Source: Lachnospiraceae bacterium
GTDB lineage: Bacteria; Bacillota; Clostridia; Lachnospirales; Lachnospiraceae
Direction: 5' to 3'
DNA: 64,000 nucleotides
NCBI GenBank assembly: GCA_017396555.1
Contig: JAFQLS010000008.1
Location: 1 to 64,000, forward strand
The notes under the pieces were generated by a model. It worked only from the letters and a program-made list of their open reading frames with translations. It did not search any database and was not told the origin of the DNA. Made by a program: the position numbers and the translations under genes. Position 1 is the first letter of the stretch, and each line of letters starts with the position of its first letter. This document shows, piece by piece, positions 1 to 7,851 of the stretch.

Positions 1-882
1 TCTGCCATAAGATGTAGCAGCCGCAAGGTATACATTGTTTTTTTCCTTATAGAAGCATATTCCCTGAGTATACCTAGGAGCTTTTATATATCTTACCGCT
101 GTAAGTGTAGGTGTACCATTTGAATAATTTACAGAATAACCATATATGTGTCCGGAACCATATTCATTAAATGTTCCAAACCACACCTTGTTATCAAAAT
201 ATGTACAATAGCTTGCTTTTGAAAGCTTGCTTAAATTTATCTTATATATACCAGATAATTTAATGGATTTTGCTTTTTTCTTAGTGGCAACTTCAGCGGC
301 TCTTAGAATATTAGTCTTGCTGATTGCACTTACACCACTATCTCCCTCTGCTATCCATACATATTTGCCATCATAGGTGACACCACCCATATGGCAGGCT
401 TTATTATAAACCAGAGTTGTAATATATGTGCCATCTACAGTTAATAAATATATGACAGAGTTGTAAGCATTTCTTGCTAAATAACTGCTTTTTTCTTCAT
501 AGCTACCTATCTCTGAATTAAATTTACGTTCACTTTTTTTAGGAATTCCATCATAAGCGGTAATTAATATATAATTATCCATTCTGCATATTCCCTGTGG
601 AACCATCGTAGCACAGTTTTTACCGAGGACGTTAGTGTTTCTCACACCAGGAATAGGATAATATATATTACCACCTACAAGATAATGCCCCAATGTGCCA
701 TTGTAGGTTTTACCGGTAAGATGGTTTTTCTCTGAGGCCTCGTAAATTTCTATGTTTACAATTGCTCTCAAAATAGGAAATTCTGAGGTTACCTTTCCGG
801 TTTTGGAATAAGTGTATCCCGTTTCTTCGTCCTTTATAGTTGATGCCTCGGCTCTCACGATTAAACCATTTGCTACAATCAT
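1..882 (-). CDS. Propeller-like surface protein, C-terminus beyond window
   Basis: The 294 codons seen are open from the ATG at 882 to the window edge, so the C-terminus is missing. The start follows an AAAGGA site and an in-frame TAA lies 21 bases upstream, so no longer start is available. The N-terminus MIVANGLIVRAEA resembles only the end of a signal peptide with an AxA site, which is unusually short. The rest has short beta-type repeats such as GVTYDGKYVWIAEGDSG and YTQGICFYKEKNNVYLAAATS, which suggests a beta-propeller (inference). I do not recognise a family. The gene lies directly behind a c-di-GMP-I riboswitch and terminator, so expression is probably tied to c-di-GMP and a role in surface or adhesion biology is likely. 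Confidence 0.7.
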   Translation of the reverse strand, partial: MIVANGLIVRAEASTIKDEETGYTYSKTGKVTSEFPILRAIVNIEIYEASEKNHLTGKTYNGTLGHYLVGGNIYYPIPGVRNTNVLGKNCATMVPQGICRMDNYILITAYDGIPKKSERKFNSEIGSYEEKSSYLARNAYNSVIYLLTVDGTYITTLVYNKACHMGGVTYDGKYVWIAEGDSGVSAISKTNILRAAEVATKKKAKSIKLSGIYKINLSKLSKASYCTYFDNKVWFGTFNEYGSGHIYGYSVNYSNGTPTLTAVRYIKAPRYTQGICFYKEKNNVYLAAATSYGR

Positions 883-924
883 AATTAATAATCCTTTGTC
901 TTATGAATAGGACTTACTCAATCA

Positions 925-967
925 TAAAAATAAAAAAGGTCGCAACGAAAATAAATTCATTGCAACC
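925..967 (-). terminator. Riboswitch-controlled intrinsic terminator
   Basis: On the minus strand GGTTGCAATGAA (967-956) pairs with TTCGTTGCGACC (949-938), with two G-U wobbles, followed by a T run (937-925). The 5' arm overlaps the 3' edge of the c-di-GMP aptamer. Aptamer folding and terminator folding should therefore compete, which predicts read-through when ligand is bound (inference). Confidence 0.8.
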
Positions 968-1052
968 GAACTACCATAATAATATATGTACTACTTTAGG
1001 TTTCTAGCTTTGCGTCCCCACGTTTCCATTGAGTTTGCCCTCATAATTATTT
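961..1052 (-). promoter_or_regulatory. Cyclic di-GMP-I (GEMM-I) riboswitch
   Basis: Read on the minus strand, the conserved GEMM-I core is present in order: GGGCAAAC (1040-1033), a GGAAAC loop, GGGACGCAAAGC (to 1007), CCTAAA (1000-995), a variable P3 arm, GGTAG (975-971) and CGGTTGC at the 3' end. These match the c-di-GMP-I aptamer (Vc2 class), including the ACGCAAAGC segment and the A-rich loop. It starts just downstream of a strong promoter and runs into an intrinsic terminator in the leader of the gene at 1-882. Confidence 0.92.
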
Positions 1053-1062
1053 TATAATTTGA

Positions 1063-1091
1063 ATTATATCATATTTTAATTGGCGCGTCAA
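1063..1091 (-). promoter_or_regulatory. Sigma-A promoter for the riboswitch leader
   Basis: On the minus strand TTGACG (1091-1086), a 17-base spacer and a perfect TATAAT (1068-1063). The predicted start near 1056 is immediately before the aptamer. Confidence 0.8.
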
Positions 1092-1140
1092 ATTATTAGC
1101 AATTTAGATGTGTAAAGTAGGTGTAAAAGCCAACTTTTTC

Positions 1141-1169
1141 TTGCTAACCTGATAAAAGAATGTTATTAT
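1141..1169 (+). promoter_or_regulatory. Sigma-A promoter for the 1223 gene
   Basis: TTGCTA, 17 bases, TATTAT, ending 53 bases before the chosen ATG. It is divergent from the riboswitch promoter. Confidence 0.6.
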
Positions 1170-1222
1170 GTTGAGGTTAATAAATTAGAATGTACATACG
1201 TTATAAAATGGAGGCTAAATTA

Positions 1223-2944
1223 ATGAAAAAGAAAAGCTTATTATTAGTATTAATAACATTCATACTTAGCGTAGTATGTATGAATATCACAAAAAAAGAA
1301 GCAATGGCAAGTGAACAATATACTTGTGTGTGTAATGGTGAATACTATACATCATGGACTGTGGCAGCAGATGAACTGTCCGCAAAAAGTAAAAGTGGAA
1401 CTATTAAGATGATAACAGATGAGACTATGTCTCAAGGGTATAAGATAAATAATCCGGGACAGACAATAACACTTGATCTTAACGGTAAAAATATTAAGAT
1501 TTTAGATTATTATTTTGTTGTGATATCAGAAGAAGAAAATACGTTTATACTGGAAGATTCAGTGGGGACTGGGTCTGTTATACAAGAACAAGGATACGGT
1601 TGCATAGATATATATGCCGGAAGTTTTATAATGAATGGTGGTTCAATTATTAATAAATCCAGTGGAGATGGTTATGGTACAGAAGGGATATATTCAGAGG
1701 GGGGAAGCGTTACTATAAATGGTGGTAGAATCGAAGCAACATGTCCGGTAGATATAACTTACTATGAAACTACAACATATTTTACTATGACAGGCGGAAC
1801 ATTAATTGCTGACTATTGTAGTGTTATAGCGTCAAATTCTGAAGCTGTTATTAGTGGTGGAAGCTTTTGGAGTAATGGAAATGAATTTGGGGCATTAGTA
1901 ATAGATAATATGACTTACAACACGGGGGCTTCTTACAATAATGATAGAGAAAAGATATTTCCAAAGGTTAAAATAACAGGAGGAGAATTTCATAATCCTA
2001 ATTTTTCAGGGATTCAGATTATGGGTTATAATATAGATACAACAGGTAACAGCAATTTTGGTAACGTAATTGGTGAGGGATATAGGTTATCAGATATGGT
2101 AGTTACAGGGGATAGAACAGATACAATTGAGGAGATAATATATAAAAGCTACTTAACTGCACCTTATGTAAAAGTAGTTCAGACAGAATCAAAAGTTACA
2201 TTTGATGCAAATGGAGGAAGTGTTAGTCAGACGAGCAAGATTGTATCTTATGGAAATGAATATGGTGAATTGCCAACACCAATAAGAAATGGTTACGAAT
2301 TTGAAGGCTGGTATACAGATAAAACTGCAGGTGTAAAAATAACAGAACAGACTAAGTTTGAAGAAGGCAAAGATATTACACTATACGCTCGTTGGAAGAA
2401 AGTCCCAGAAGCTCCAAAGCCTGTAGTGAAAGAAAAAATAAAGGCAAATAAATCCAATACAAAGATTACAGGAATATCTAATAAGGTATATACAGGTAAG
2501 AGTATAAAACCAAATGTAAAGGTAGTATGTTCAGGAAAAACATTAGTTAAAAACAAAGATTATACATTAAAATATTCATCAAATAAAAAAGTAGGAAAGG
2601 CTAGTGTTAAGATAACTTTTATAGGTGATTATACAGGGACTATAACTAAGAACTTTAATATCAAACCTAAATCTACTAAGATAACAAAGATAACAGCCGG
2701 CAAAAAAAATATACAGATAAAGTGGACTAAGAGAAAAGCACAGGTTAGCGGCTATCAGATTATTTGTTCAACTTCAAAGAATTTTAAGTCAAAGAAAGTA
2801 GTAAATATCAAGACATACAAGACAACTATTAAGAAACTTAAGTCTAACAAGAAATATTATGTGAAGATAAGAACCTATAAGGTTGTAAGAGGAAAGAAAT
2901 ATTATTCTGAATGGAGCAAAGTTAAGAGTATAAAAGTTAAATAA
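1223..2944 (+). CDS. Secreted protein with InlB-type repeat and Fn3-like C-terminus
   Basis: I chose the ATG at 1223 (573 aa) over an in-frame ATG 33 bases upstream because GGAGG at 1210-1214 has ideal spacing and the protein then starts with a classic signal peptide ([15 protein letters not shown]..., cleavage near AMAS). Residues about 40-320 are glycine/serine/isoleucine-rich repeats (e.g. [26 protein letters not shown]), as in right-handed beta-helix surface proteins. Then comes a Listeria-Bacteroides (InlB B) repeat, [10 protein letters not shown]...[10 protein letters not shown]...ITLYARW. A lysine-rich beta segment and a fibronectin-III-like domain ([11 protein letters not shown]...YYVKIRTYK) end the protein. 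It is probably an adhesive exoprotein; no wall anchor is visible and the basic C-terminus may hold it at the surface. Confidence 0.8.
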   Translation: MKKKSLLLVLITFILSVVCMNITKKEAMASEQYTCVCNGEYYTSWTVAADELSAKSKSGTIKMITDETMSQGYKINNPGQTITLDLNGKNIKILDYYFVVISEEENTFILEDSVGTGSVIQEQGYGCIDIYAGSFIMNGGSIINKSSGDGYGTEGIYSEGGSVTINGGRIEATCPVDITYYETTTYFTMTGGTLIADYCSVIASNSEAVISGGSFWSNGNEFGALVIDNMTYNTGASYNNDREKIFPKVKITGGEFHNPNFSGIQIMGYNIDTTGNSNFGNVIGEGYRLSDMVVTGDRTDTIEEIIYKSYLTAPYVKVVQTESKVTFDANGGSVSQTSKIVSYGNEYGELPTPIRNGYEFEGWYTDKTAGVKITEQTKFEEGKDITLYARWKKVPEAPKPVVKEKIKANKSNTKITGISNKVYTGKSIKPNVKVVCSGKTLVKNKDYTLKYSSNKKVGKASVKITFIGDYTGTITKNFNIKPKSTKITKITAGKKNIQIKWTKRKAQVSGYQIICSTSKNFKSKKVVNIKTYKTTIKKLKSNKKYYVKIRTYKVVRGKKYYSEWSKVKSIKVK

Positions 2945-2960
2945 GATAATTTTATTATGC

Positions 2961-2986
2961 GAGCAGGAGATTAATCCTGCTCTTTT
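2961..2986 (+). terminator. Intrinsic terminator
   Basis: Perfect 8-bp stem GAGCAGGA/TCCTGCTC with a 6-base loop, followed by TTTT. It closes the 1223-2944 unit before the flagellar genes. Confidence 0.75.
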
Positions 2987-2987
2987 C

Positions 2988-3015
2988 TAATATAATTTCC
3001 CTTTTCTGCCGAAAT
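2988..3015 (+). promoter_or_regulatory. Possible sigma-28 promoter
   Basis: TAAT (2988-2991), 16 bases, GCCGAAAT (3008-3015). The -10 is close to the sigma-28 consensus GCCGATAA; the spacer is one base longer than usual. It sits 40 bases before the FliK-like gene. Confidence 0.45.
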
Positions 3016-3054
3016 ATAGACTAGTAGAAAAAGTGACGTGAAAGGGTGACAGCT

Positions 3055-5889
3055 ATGCAGGTTAATTTAAATAATATTTTACCGGGAAATAAAGTAAATT
3101 CAATATATAGAAATGATGTACAGAAGGTGTCAGGAAGCTATTTTGATGCCTCTATTTCTGATGAGTATACTATCAAGAGTGCTAATACTATGCCTGATGA
3201 TGAGGTTATTACCAGAGTAAAGCAACAGGAGAAAGAGCCAATAGCACTTACGCAGGAAAATATTAAGACATTATCAGAGAACATTGGTGCAAATGAAATG
3301 TCAAAGTACGAGGAACTTGGAATCACACCGGAGCAGGATGAGCTTGGCAGAGTAGTAACTGTCGCAGAGAGAATTAAAATTCAGCTTGCAACTCATTGTG
3401 AAAATTATAAGGGAGACCTTTCTAATATCAGTGATGAACAGTTAAAGGAGATATACGGAGAAGCCGGAGTTCATATGGCAAAGCAGCAGATGCAGGCTAT
3501 GGAAATGGCTAAAGAGCTTAAGAATTTAGATGATAACTCAAAGACATATATTCTTAAAAATGAGATGACTCCATCCATTGAAAATGTATATATGGCAGAG
3601 CACAGTGGTAATGCAAGTAATGTAAATAAACTTACAGATGCACAGTGGCAGGAGTTAAAGCCACAAGTAGCTTCTACTGTAGAAAAGGTTGGGATTCAGG
3701 CTACAGAAGAGGTGATGAACGAGGGAAGATTCTTAATAGAGCATGGAATACCTCTTACAGCAGAAAATATTATGTCTTCGATGGAAATGAACGTAAATAT
3801 TGAGGGCAGAACTAATGAACAGTGGTTAAATGACATAGCAAAAACAATGACACTTGGAATGTCGCCTACAGATACACTTGTAACAGGAAATGTTCCGGAT
3901 ATGGCAATGGTAGAGGATATTATAACTGCTCTTGAAAATGGAAATGAGGAGCAGGTAAATGCAATACTTCAGTCGGGTAAGGAAGTAACCGTATTAAATC
4001 TTAAAAATCCACCTACATTAGAAGAAATTAAAGAGAAAATTGCAGATGAAAGATTACTTGCAGCAAGAGAGAAATTAGAAGAAATCCGTCAGAAAATGTC
4101 GTATGAATCATGTATCACAATGCTTAAACATGGCATAAAAGTAGAGATTACAACGATTGAAGTGCTTGCAGTTACTGTAGATGACTATAACAAAAATAAT
4201 GCAATGGTATTTATGCCGGATGCAGAGGATACAGCCTTAGATTTATTCAATGATACACTTAACGCAATGGAACAGATGAAGAGTGTTCCAAGTGCCGTAC
4301 TTGGCAGAGTATATGCTGGTCAGGTGGAATTCAGTATTGGAAGCATTGTAAGTGCAGATAGAAATTATACAGTAAAATATGCCGAAGCGGAGATGCTTTA
4401 TACAAGTGTCGGAACAGAGGTTAGAAGGGATTTAGGCGATTCTATAGGAAATGCATTTGCAAATTCATATGAAATGCTTAGTGAACTAGGAATTGAAATA
4501 ACAGAGAGTTCAAAAAGAGCTGTAAGAATATTAGGCTATAACGAGATGGAAATAACAGAGGAATCTATAGCCGCAATTCAGGGACTTGAGGAACAGGTAG
4601 GAAAATTATTTAGAAATCTTACACCACAGGCAACAGCATATTTAATTGAAAATGACATAAATCCATTAGAGACAGATATAGTAACCCTTAACGATAATCT
4701 GACAGAATTAAATATGGAGCTTGGATATGCAGGTACAGAAAGCTTTAGTAAATTCCTTTGGAAACTAGATAAGAATAATGGTATTTCGAAGGAAGACAGG
4801 GCTGCTTATATAGGACTTTACAAGCTTATCAACAGAATAGAAAAGGGTGACCATAAAGCGATAGGAAGAGTCCTTAAATCAGGTCAGGAAATGACACTTA
4901 AGAACCTTTACCATGCGATACAAAATGATTCCTACAAAGGAAAAGAATTTAATATAGATGATGATTTTGGCTTAACTGAAAGCATCACAATTGATGAAAA
5001 TAATTTGTCACAGCAGCTATCACATTTTGAAAAGAAATACAGTGGTATGACGGATAAGGTATGGCATTATACTTCACCGGCTAAAATGCAGGAAATAGGA
5101 CTTGAAAATTATCAGAATATGCCACTTGATGAGCTTGCAAAAGCACATGAGCAGGAGAACATCTCAGATGATTACTATCAGATGAAGTTATCAGAAATGC
5201 AAGAAGCAAGATATGTAACTGAGGAAAGTATTCAGATGCTTATGAATTCGGATTTAACTTTATCTGCTTCCAATATGCTTGCAATGAACACGCTTGTTAA
5301 CAGTTCGTTAGGCATTTGGGGAAAGCTTAGAGAAAATAATAAGGATATTGTGGATAAACTCGAAGAAATAGATATGGAAAATATCGAAGAAGAATATAAA
5401 GAAGCGATGGAATTTGCAGAAGAGACACTTGTCGACAATTCTAATGAAATGGATGTGCAGCAATTTAGAATGTTTAACAGAACCATTAGATTAATGGGTA
5501 CTCTTTCTAAAAAACAGTCATATTTTGTTCCTGTTGATATTCATGGTGAGTCATCGACAATGAAGGTAACATTTGTTAAGGATTCTGAAAATAAAGGACG
5601 AGTATCTATTGATATTTATTCGGAGAAAACAGGTAAAATTTCTGTGCAGTTTAAGGATGGAAGGGAAGGACTTAGTTGTAATGCATTTACAGAAAGTAAT
5701 GAGGGAATGGATGTTGCTTCTCGCGCTGTAAAACAAATGGAAGAAGAATTTGGAGAAATTAAGCTTGAGAAGGGAATTATCAAGAATATTAGAGGCGACA
5801 TATTTGCAAATGAGGAAAATGTAAGTGCATCAACAAAAAGATTGTATCATATAGCAAAATCCTTCTATGAATGTGTTAAGAATAATTAG
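3055..5889 (+). CDS. Flagellum-associated protein with FliK-like C-terminus (DUF6240-like)
   Basis: 944 aa, soluble, Glu/Met-rich and mostly helical. I prefer the ATG at 3055 over the GTG at 3046 because AAAGGG overlaps that GTG but has good spacing to the ATG. It has no signal peptide or membrane segment. Repeated helical units carry signatures such as ITEESIAAIQGLEEQ and LTAENIMSSMEMN. The last 120 residues (VPVDIHGESSTMKVTFVKDS ... ASRAVKQMEEEFG) resemble the C-terminal export-switch domain of the hook-length protein FliK. From memory it matches the uncharacterised DUF6240 family of Lachnospiraceae; this was not searched. It lies just before flagellin, behind a possible sigma-28 promoter, so a flagellar assembly or ruler role is likely but unproven. 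Confidence 0.65.
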   Translation: MQVNLNNILPGNKVNSIYRNDVQKVSGSYFDASISDEYTIKSANTMPDDEVITRVKQQEKEPIALTQENIKTLSENIGANEMSKYEELGITPEQDELGRVVTVAERIKIQLATHCENYKGDLSNISDEQLKEIYGEAGVHMAKQQMQAMEMAKELKNLDDNSKTYILKNEMTPSIENVYMAEHSGNASNVNKLTDAQWQELKPQVASTVEKVGIQATEEVMNEGRFLIEHGIPLTAENIMSSMEMNVNIEGRTNEQWLNDIAKTMTLGMSPTDTLVTGNVPDMAMVEDIITALENGNEEQVNAILQSGKEVTVLNLKNPPTLEEIKEKIADERLLAAREKLEEIRQKMSYESCITMLKHGIKVEITTIEVLAVTVDDYNKNNAMVFMPDAEDTALDLFNDTLNAMEQMKSVPSAVLGRVYAGQVEFSIGSIVSADRNYTVKYAEAEMLYTSVGTEVRRDLGDSIGNAFANSYEMLSELGIEITESSKRAVRILGYNEMEITEESIAAIQGLEEQVGKLFRNLTPQATAYLIENDINPLETDIVTLNDNLTELNMELGYAGTESFSKFLWKLDKNNGISKEDRAAYIGLYKLINRIEKGDHKAIGRVLKSGQEMTLKNLYHAIQNDSYKGKEFNIDDDFGLTESITIDENNLSQQLSHFEKKYSGMTDKVWHYTSPAKMQEIGLENYQNMPLDELAKAHEQENISDDYYQMKLSEMQEARYVTEESIQMLMNSDLTLSASNMLAMNTLVNSSLGIWGKLRENNKDIVDKLEEIDMENIEEEYKEAMEFAEETLVDNSNEMDVQQFRMFNRTIRLMGTLSKKQSYFVPVDIHGESSTMKVTFVKDSENKGRVSIDIYSEKTGKISVQFKDGREGLSCNAFTESNEGMDVASRAVKQMEEEFGEIKLEKGIIKNIRGDIFANEENVSASTKRLYHIAKSFYECVKNN

Positions 5890-5903
5890 ATTTGTTCCGA
5901 TAA
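5877..5903 (+). promoter_or_regulatory. Sigma-28 promoter of flagellin
   Basis: TAAGAATA, exactly 11 bases, TCCGATAA: the sigma-D/sigma-28 pattern TAAAGTTT-N11-GCCGATAA. It overlaps the end of the preceding gene (stop codon at 5887-5889) and lies 51 bases before the flagellin ATG. Confidence 0.85.
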
Positions 5904-5954
5904 CTATTACAGATAAAAAAGAGTGAGACATATAGCGGGAAAGGATTTGATTAC

Positions 5955-7040
5955 ATGAGAATAGGAACAAATATGTCAGCGATAGTTGCTTGCGGGCAGT
6001 TATCTGTAACAGAAAGAAATATAGCGACATCACTTGGAAGATTATCTTCTGGATATAAAATTAACAGTGCGAAAGACGATAGTGCAGGTATGGCAATATC
6101 TGAGAAGTTAAGAGCACAGATTAAGGGTCTTGATAGAGCAAGTATGAATGCGTCTGATGGTATTTCTGTTTCACAGTCTGCAGAAGGAGCATTAAACGAA
6201 GTTCATTCGATGCTTCAAAGAATGAGAGAGCTTGCGGTTCAGGGTGCTACAGATTCATATTGCGATGATGATAGAGAAAGCATACAGGAAGAAATCGAAG
6301 CTCTTCAGGAAGAAATTAATCGTATTTCAACAGACACAGATTTTAATGGAACAAAGTTATTGAATGGTGAGATGCAGAGAAGAACATATACGTTAGATGA
6401 TGAAGGAAAGCTTAATTCTGATTTAAGACTTTCGTATATCACCAATGATGTTCCGGTAGGTGAATACAGTCTTACAATGAATGCCGATGGAACAGTAGCG
6501 CTTGGTGCAGGATTTACAGGCTCAGCAATAATCAGCTATGACAATAACAAGGTAAATATAACAGATCATAACGGATTTAAAATGATGTTAGCATATGATG
6601 AGGAAAATATACCTTCAGGTGATTTTACATTAGAGGTATGGGATATAGGTACTATGGCTATCCAGCTGGGTGCTAATTCAGGTCAGGAAATGGCTATTTG
6701 TATTCCTGAGATAAGCAGTGAGAGTCTTAATGTTGATAAGCTTGATCTTACTACGTCAGAAGGATGTAGAAGTGCAATTACTAAGATTGACGAAGCAATT
6801 TCAAGAGTGTCATTAACAAGAGCACAGGTTGGTGCAGATCAGAACAGATTAGAATGTGCTATATCGAGCTTGGATGTAACATCAGAGAATATGTCATCTG
6901 CATTATCAAGTATACAGGATACGGATATGGCAGAAGAAATGTCTACATATACACAGTTAAATGTTATGCAGCAGGCAGGGATGTCAATGCTTGCACAGGC
7001 AAATCAGTTGCCTGAGAAGGTTCTTCAATTACTACAGTAA
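5955..7040 (+). CDS. Flagellin
   Basis: 361 aa. The N-terminal D0/D1 segment (residues 1 to about 140) has the diagnostic SLGRLSSGYKINSAKDDSAGMAI stretch and the VQGATDSY/INRISTDTDFNGTKLLNG helices. A short variable domain (about 150-255) is rich in Asn, Asp and Gly. The C-terminal D1/D0 segment (about 260-361) ends QQAGMSMLAQANQLPEKVLQLLQ, typical of the filament core. It is a mid-sized flagellin with an ordinary AAAGGA ribosome site and a sigma-28 promoter directly upstream. It is followed after 14 bases by a FliS-like gene. A flagellin lysine methylase gene (36856-37959) in the same window may modify it. Confidence 0.95.
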   Translation: MRIGTNMSAIVACGQLSVTERNIATSLGRLSSGYKINSAKDDSAGMAISEKLRAQIKGLDRASMNASDGISVSQSAEGALNEVHSMLQRMRELAVQGATDSYCDDDRESIQEEIEALQEEINRISTDTDFNGTKLLNGEMQRRTYTLDDEGKLNSDLRLSYITNDVPVGEYSLTMNADGTVALGAGFTGSAIISYDNNKVNITDHNGFKMMLAYDEENIPSGDFTLEVWDIGTMAIQLGANSGQEMAICIPEISSESLNVDKLDLTTSEGCRSAITKIDEAISRVSLTRAQVGADQNRLECAISSLDVTSENMSSALSSIQDTDMAEEMSTYTQLNVMQQAGMSMLAQANQLPEKVLQLLQ

Positions 7041-7054
7041 GGAGGATATGACTT

Positions 7055-7519
7055 ATGACTAAGGAAGAAATAAATGTTTTTTCGAAAAGAGTAGCTCAAA
7101 GCTCAAAAAGTGAATTGATTGTGATTTCATATGAAATAATTCTTAATTATATTGAATCAGCAAAAATAGAGCTTGCAAAAGAAAATACAGAAAAGTTTGT
7201 ATTTAATGTTAAGAAGGCAAAACAGTTTGTAAATGATTTATCCTCAGTATTAGATTTTTCACAGAAGATTTCCTTTGAACTTATGAATATATATATGTTC
7301 ATAGACAGATGTCTGATTAAAAGTATGGTAAAGAAAATGGATTGCGAGCTTGACCTTGTAGAAAGTATTATAGGTAAGCTTAAAGTGGCTTTCGAGGAAG
7401 TTAGTAAAAGTGATGATTCGGGAGCAATGATGAAAAACGGTGAGCATATTTATGCAGGTTTAACTTATGGTCGGGGAGTGCTTAATGAAGTGGCTATAAG
7501 AGGAAATACCTATGCTTAA
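7055..7519 (+). CDS. fliS: FliS-like flagellin export chaperone
   Basis: 154 aa, all helical. The pattern SELIVISYEIILNYIESAKIEL ... KKAKQFVNDLSSVLDF ... LMNIYMFIDRCLIKS follows the FliS four-helix layout (LI.LYDG...A...I..KA..II.EL...LD......L..LY.Y). The family binds the flagellin C-terminus in the cytoplasm and stops premature polymerisation. AAGGAGG precedes the ATG and only 14 bases separate it from flagellin, so the two are cotranscribed. It is longer at the C-terminus than classic FliS (about 130 aa) and divergent, so the name is by pattern plus context. Confidence 0.75.
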   Translation: MTKEEINVFSKRVAQSSKSELIVISYEIILNYIESAKIELAKENTEKFVFNVKKAKQFVNDLSSVLDFSQKISFELMNIYMFIDRCLIKSMVKKMDCELDLVESIIGKLKVAFEEVSKSDDSGAMMKNGEHIYAGLTYGRGVLNEVAIRGNTYA

Positions 7520-7532
7520 AAAAAAATGGTAC

Positions 7533-7560
7533 TAAAAGACTAGAGATTTTTTGTCGAATA
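7533..7560 (+). promoter_or_regulatory. Possible sigma-28-like promoter for second riboswitch
   Basis: TAAA (7533-7536), 16 bases, GTCGAATA (7553-7560). A sigma-A-like TATAAT at 7566-7571 has no convincing -35. Either could start the leader carrying the riboswitch; this is a weak call. Confidence 0.3.
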
Positions 7561-7589
7561 AGTTGTATAATAAGTTCAGATAATAAAAA

Positions 7590-7690
7590 GAGAATATTAC
7601 GATAATAGCAAAGCTGTTGAAAGGCAGTGACGCAAAGCTAAGGGTCTAACGTATAATATACTATGATAGCCGGTTACCGAAAATATTGTC
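7590..7690 (+). promoter_or_regulatory. Cyclic di-GMP-I (GEMM-I) riboswitch
   Basis: Conserved elements in order: outer helix AATATT (near 7593 and 7682), AGCAAAGC, GAAA loop, GTGACGCAAAGC (to 7638), GGGTCTAA, a variable arm, ATGATAGCCGGTTACCGA (to 7680). The GACGCAAAGCnnnGGnCTAA core and the GGTTACCG 3' element are typical of the c-di-GMP-I aptamer. A terminator follows 23 bases later, in the leader of the secreted glycosidase-like gene at 7852. Confidence 0.92.
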
Positions 7691-7712
7691 TGAATGACGA
7701 ATCGAATTGGAC

Positions 7713-7746
7713 CCTACACTTTTATAACAGAGTGTAGGTTTTTTTT
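7713..7746 (+). terminator. Intrinsic terminator downstream of riboswitch
   Basis: Perfect 8-bp stem CCTACACT/AGTGTAGG with a 10-base loop, then eight Ts. It lies between aptamer and coding region, so it is the probable expression platform. Unlike the first riboswitch the stem does not overlap the aptamer, so an intermediate antiterminator would be needed. Confidence 0.85.
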
Positions 7747-7851
7747 CTCTAAATCCTCCAATAAGATGGCAATATCTTCCAATAATCGGAAAGGTATTGC
7801 CTTTCTTGTTATTTGATATTCTCGGTATAATGAATGTATGGAGGCGGGAAT

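Noticed and set aside
1190-1222. Start of the InlB-repeat protein at 1190
   Set aside because: No ribosome site, and it adds a polar stretch before an otherwise normal signal peptide; GGAGG supports 1223.
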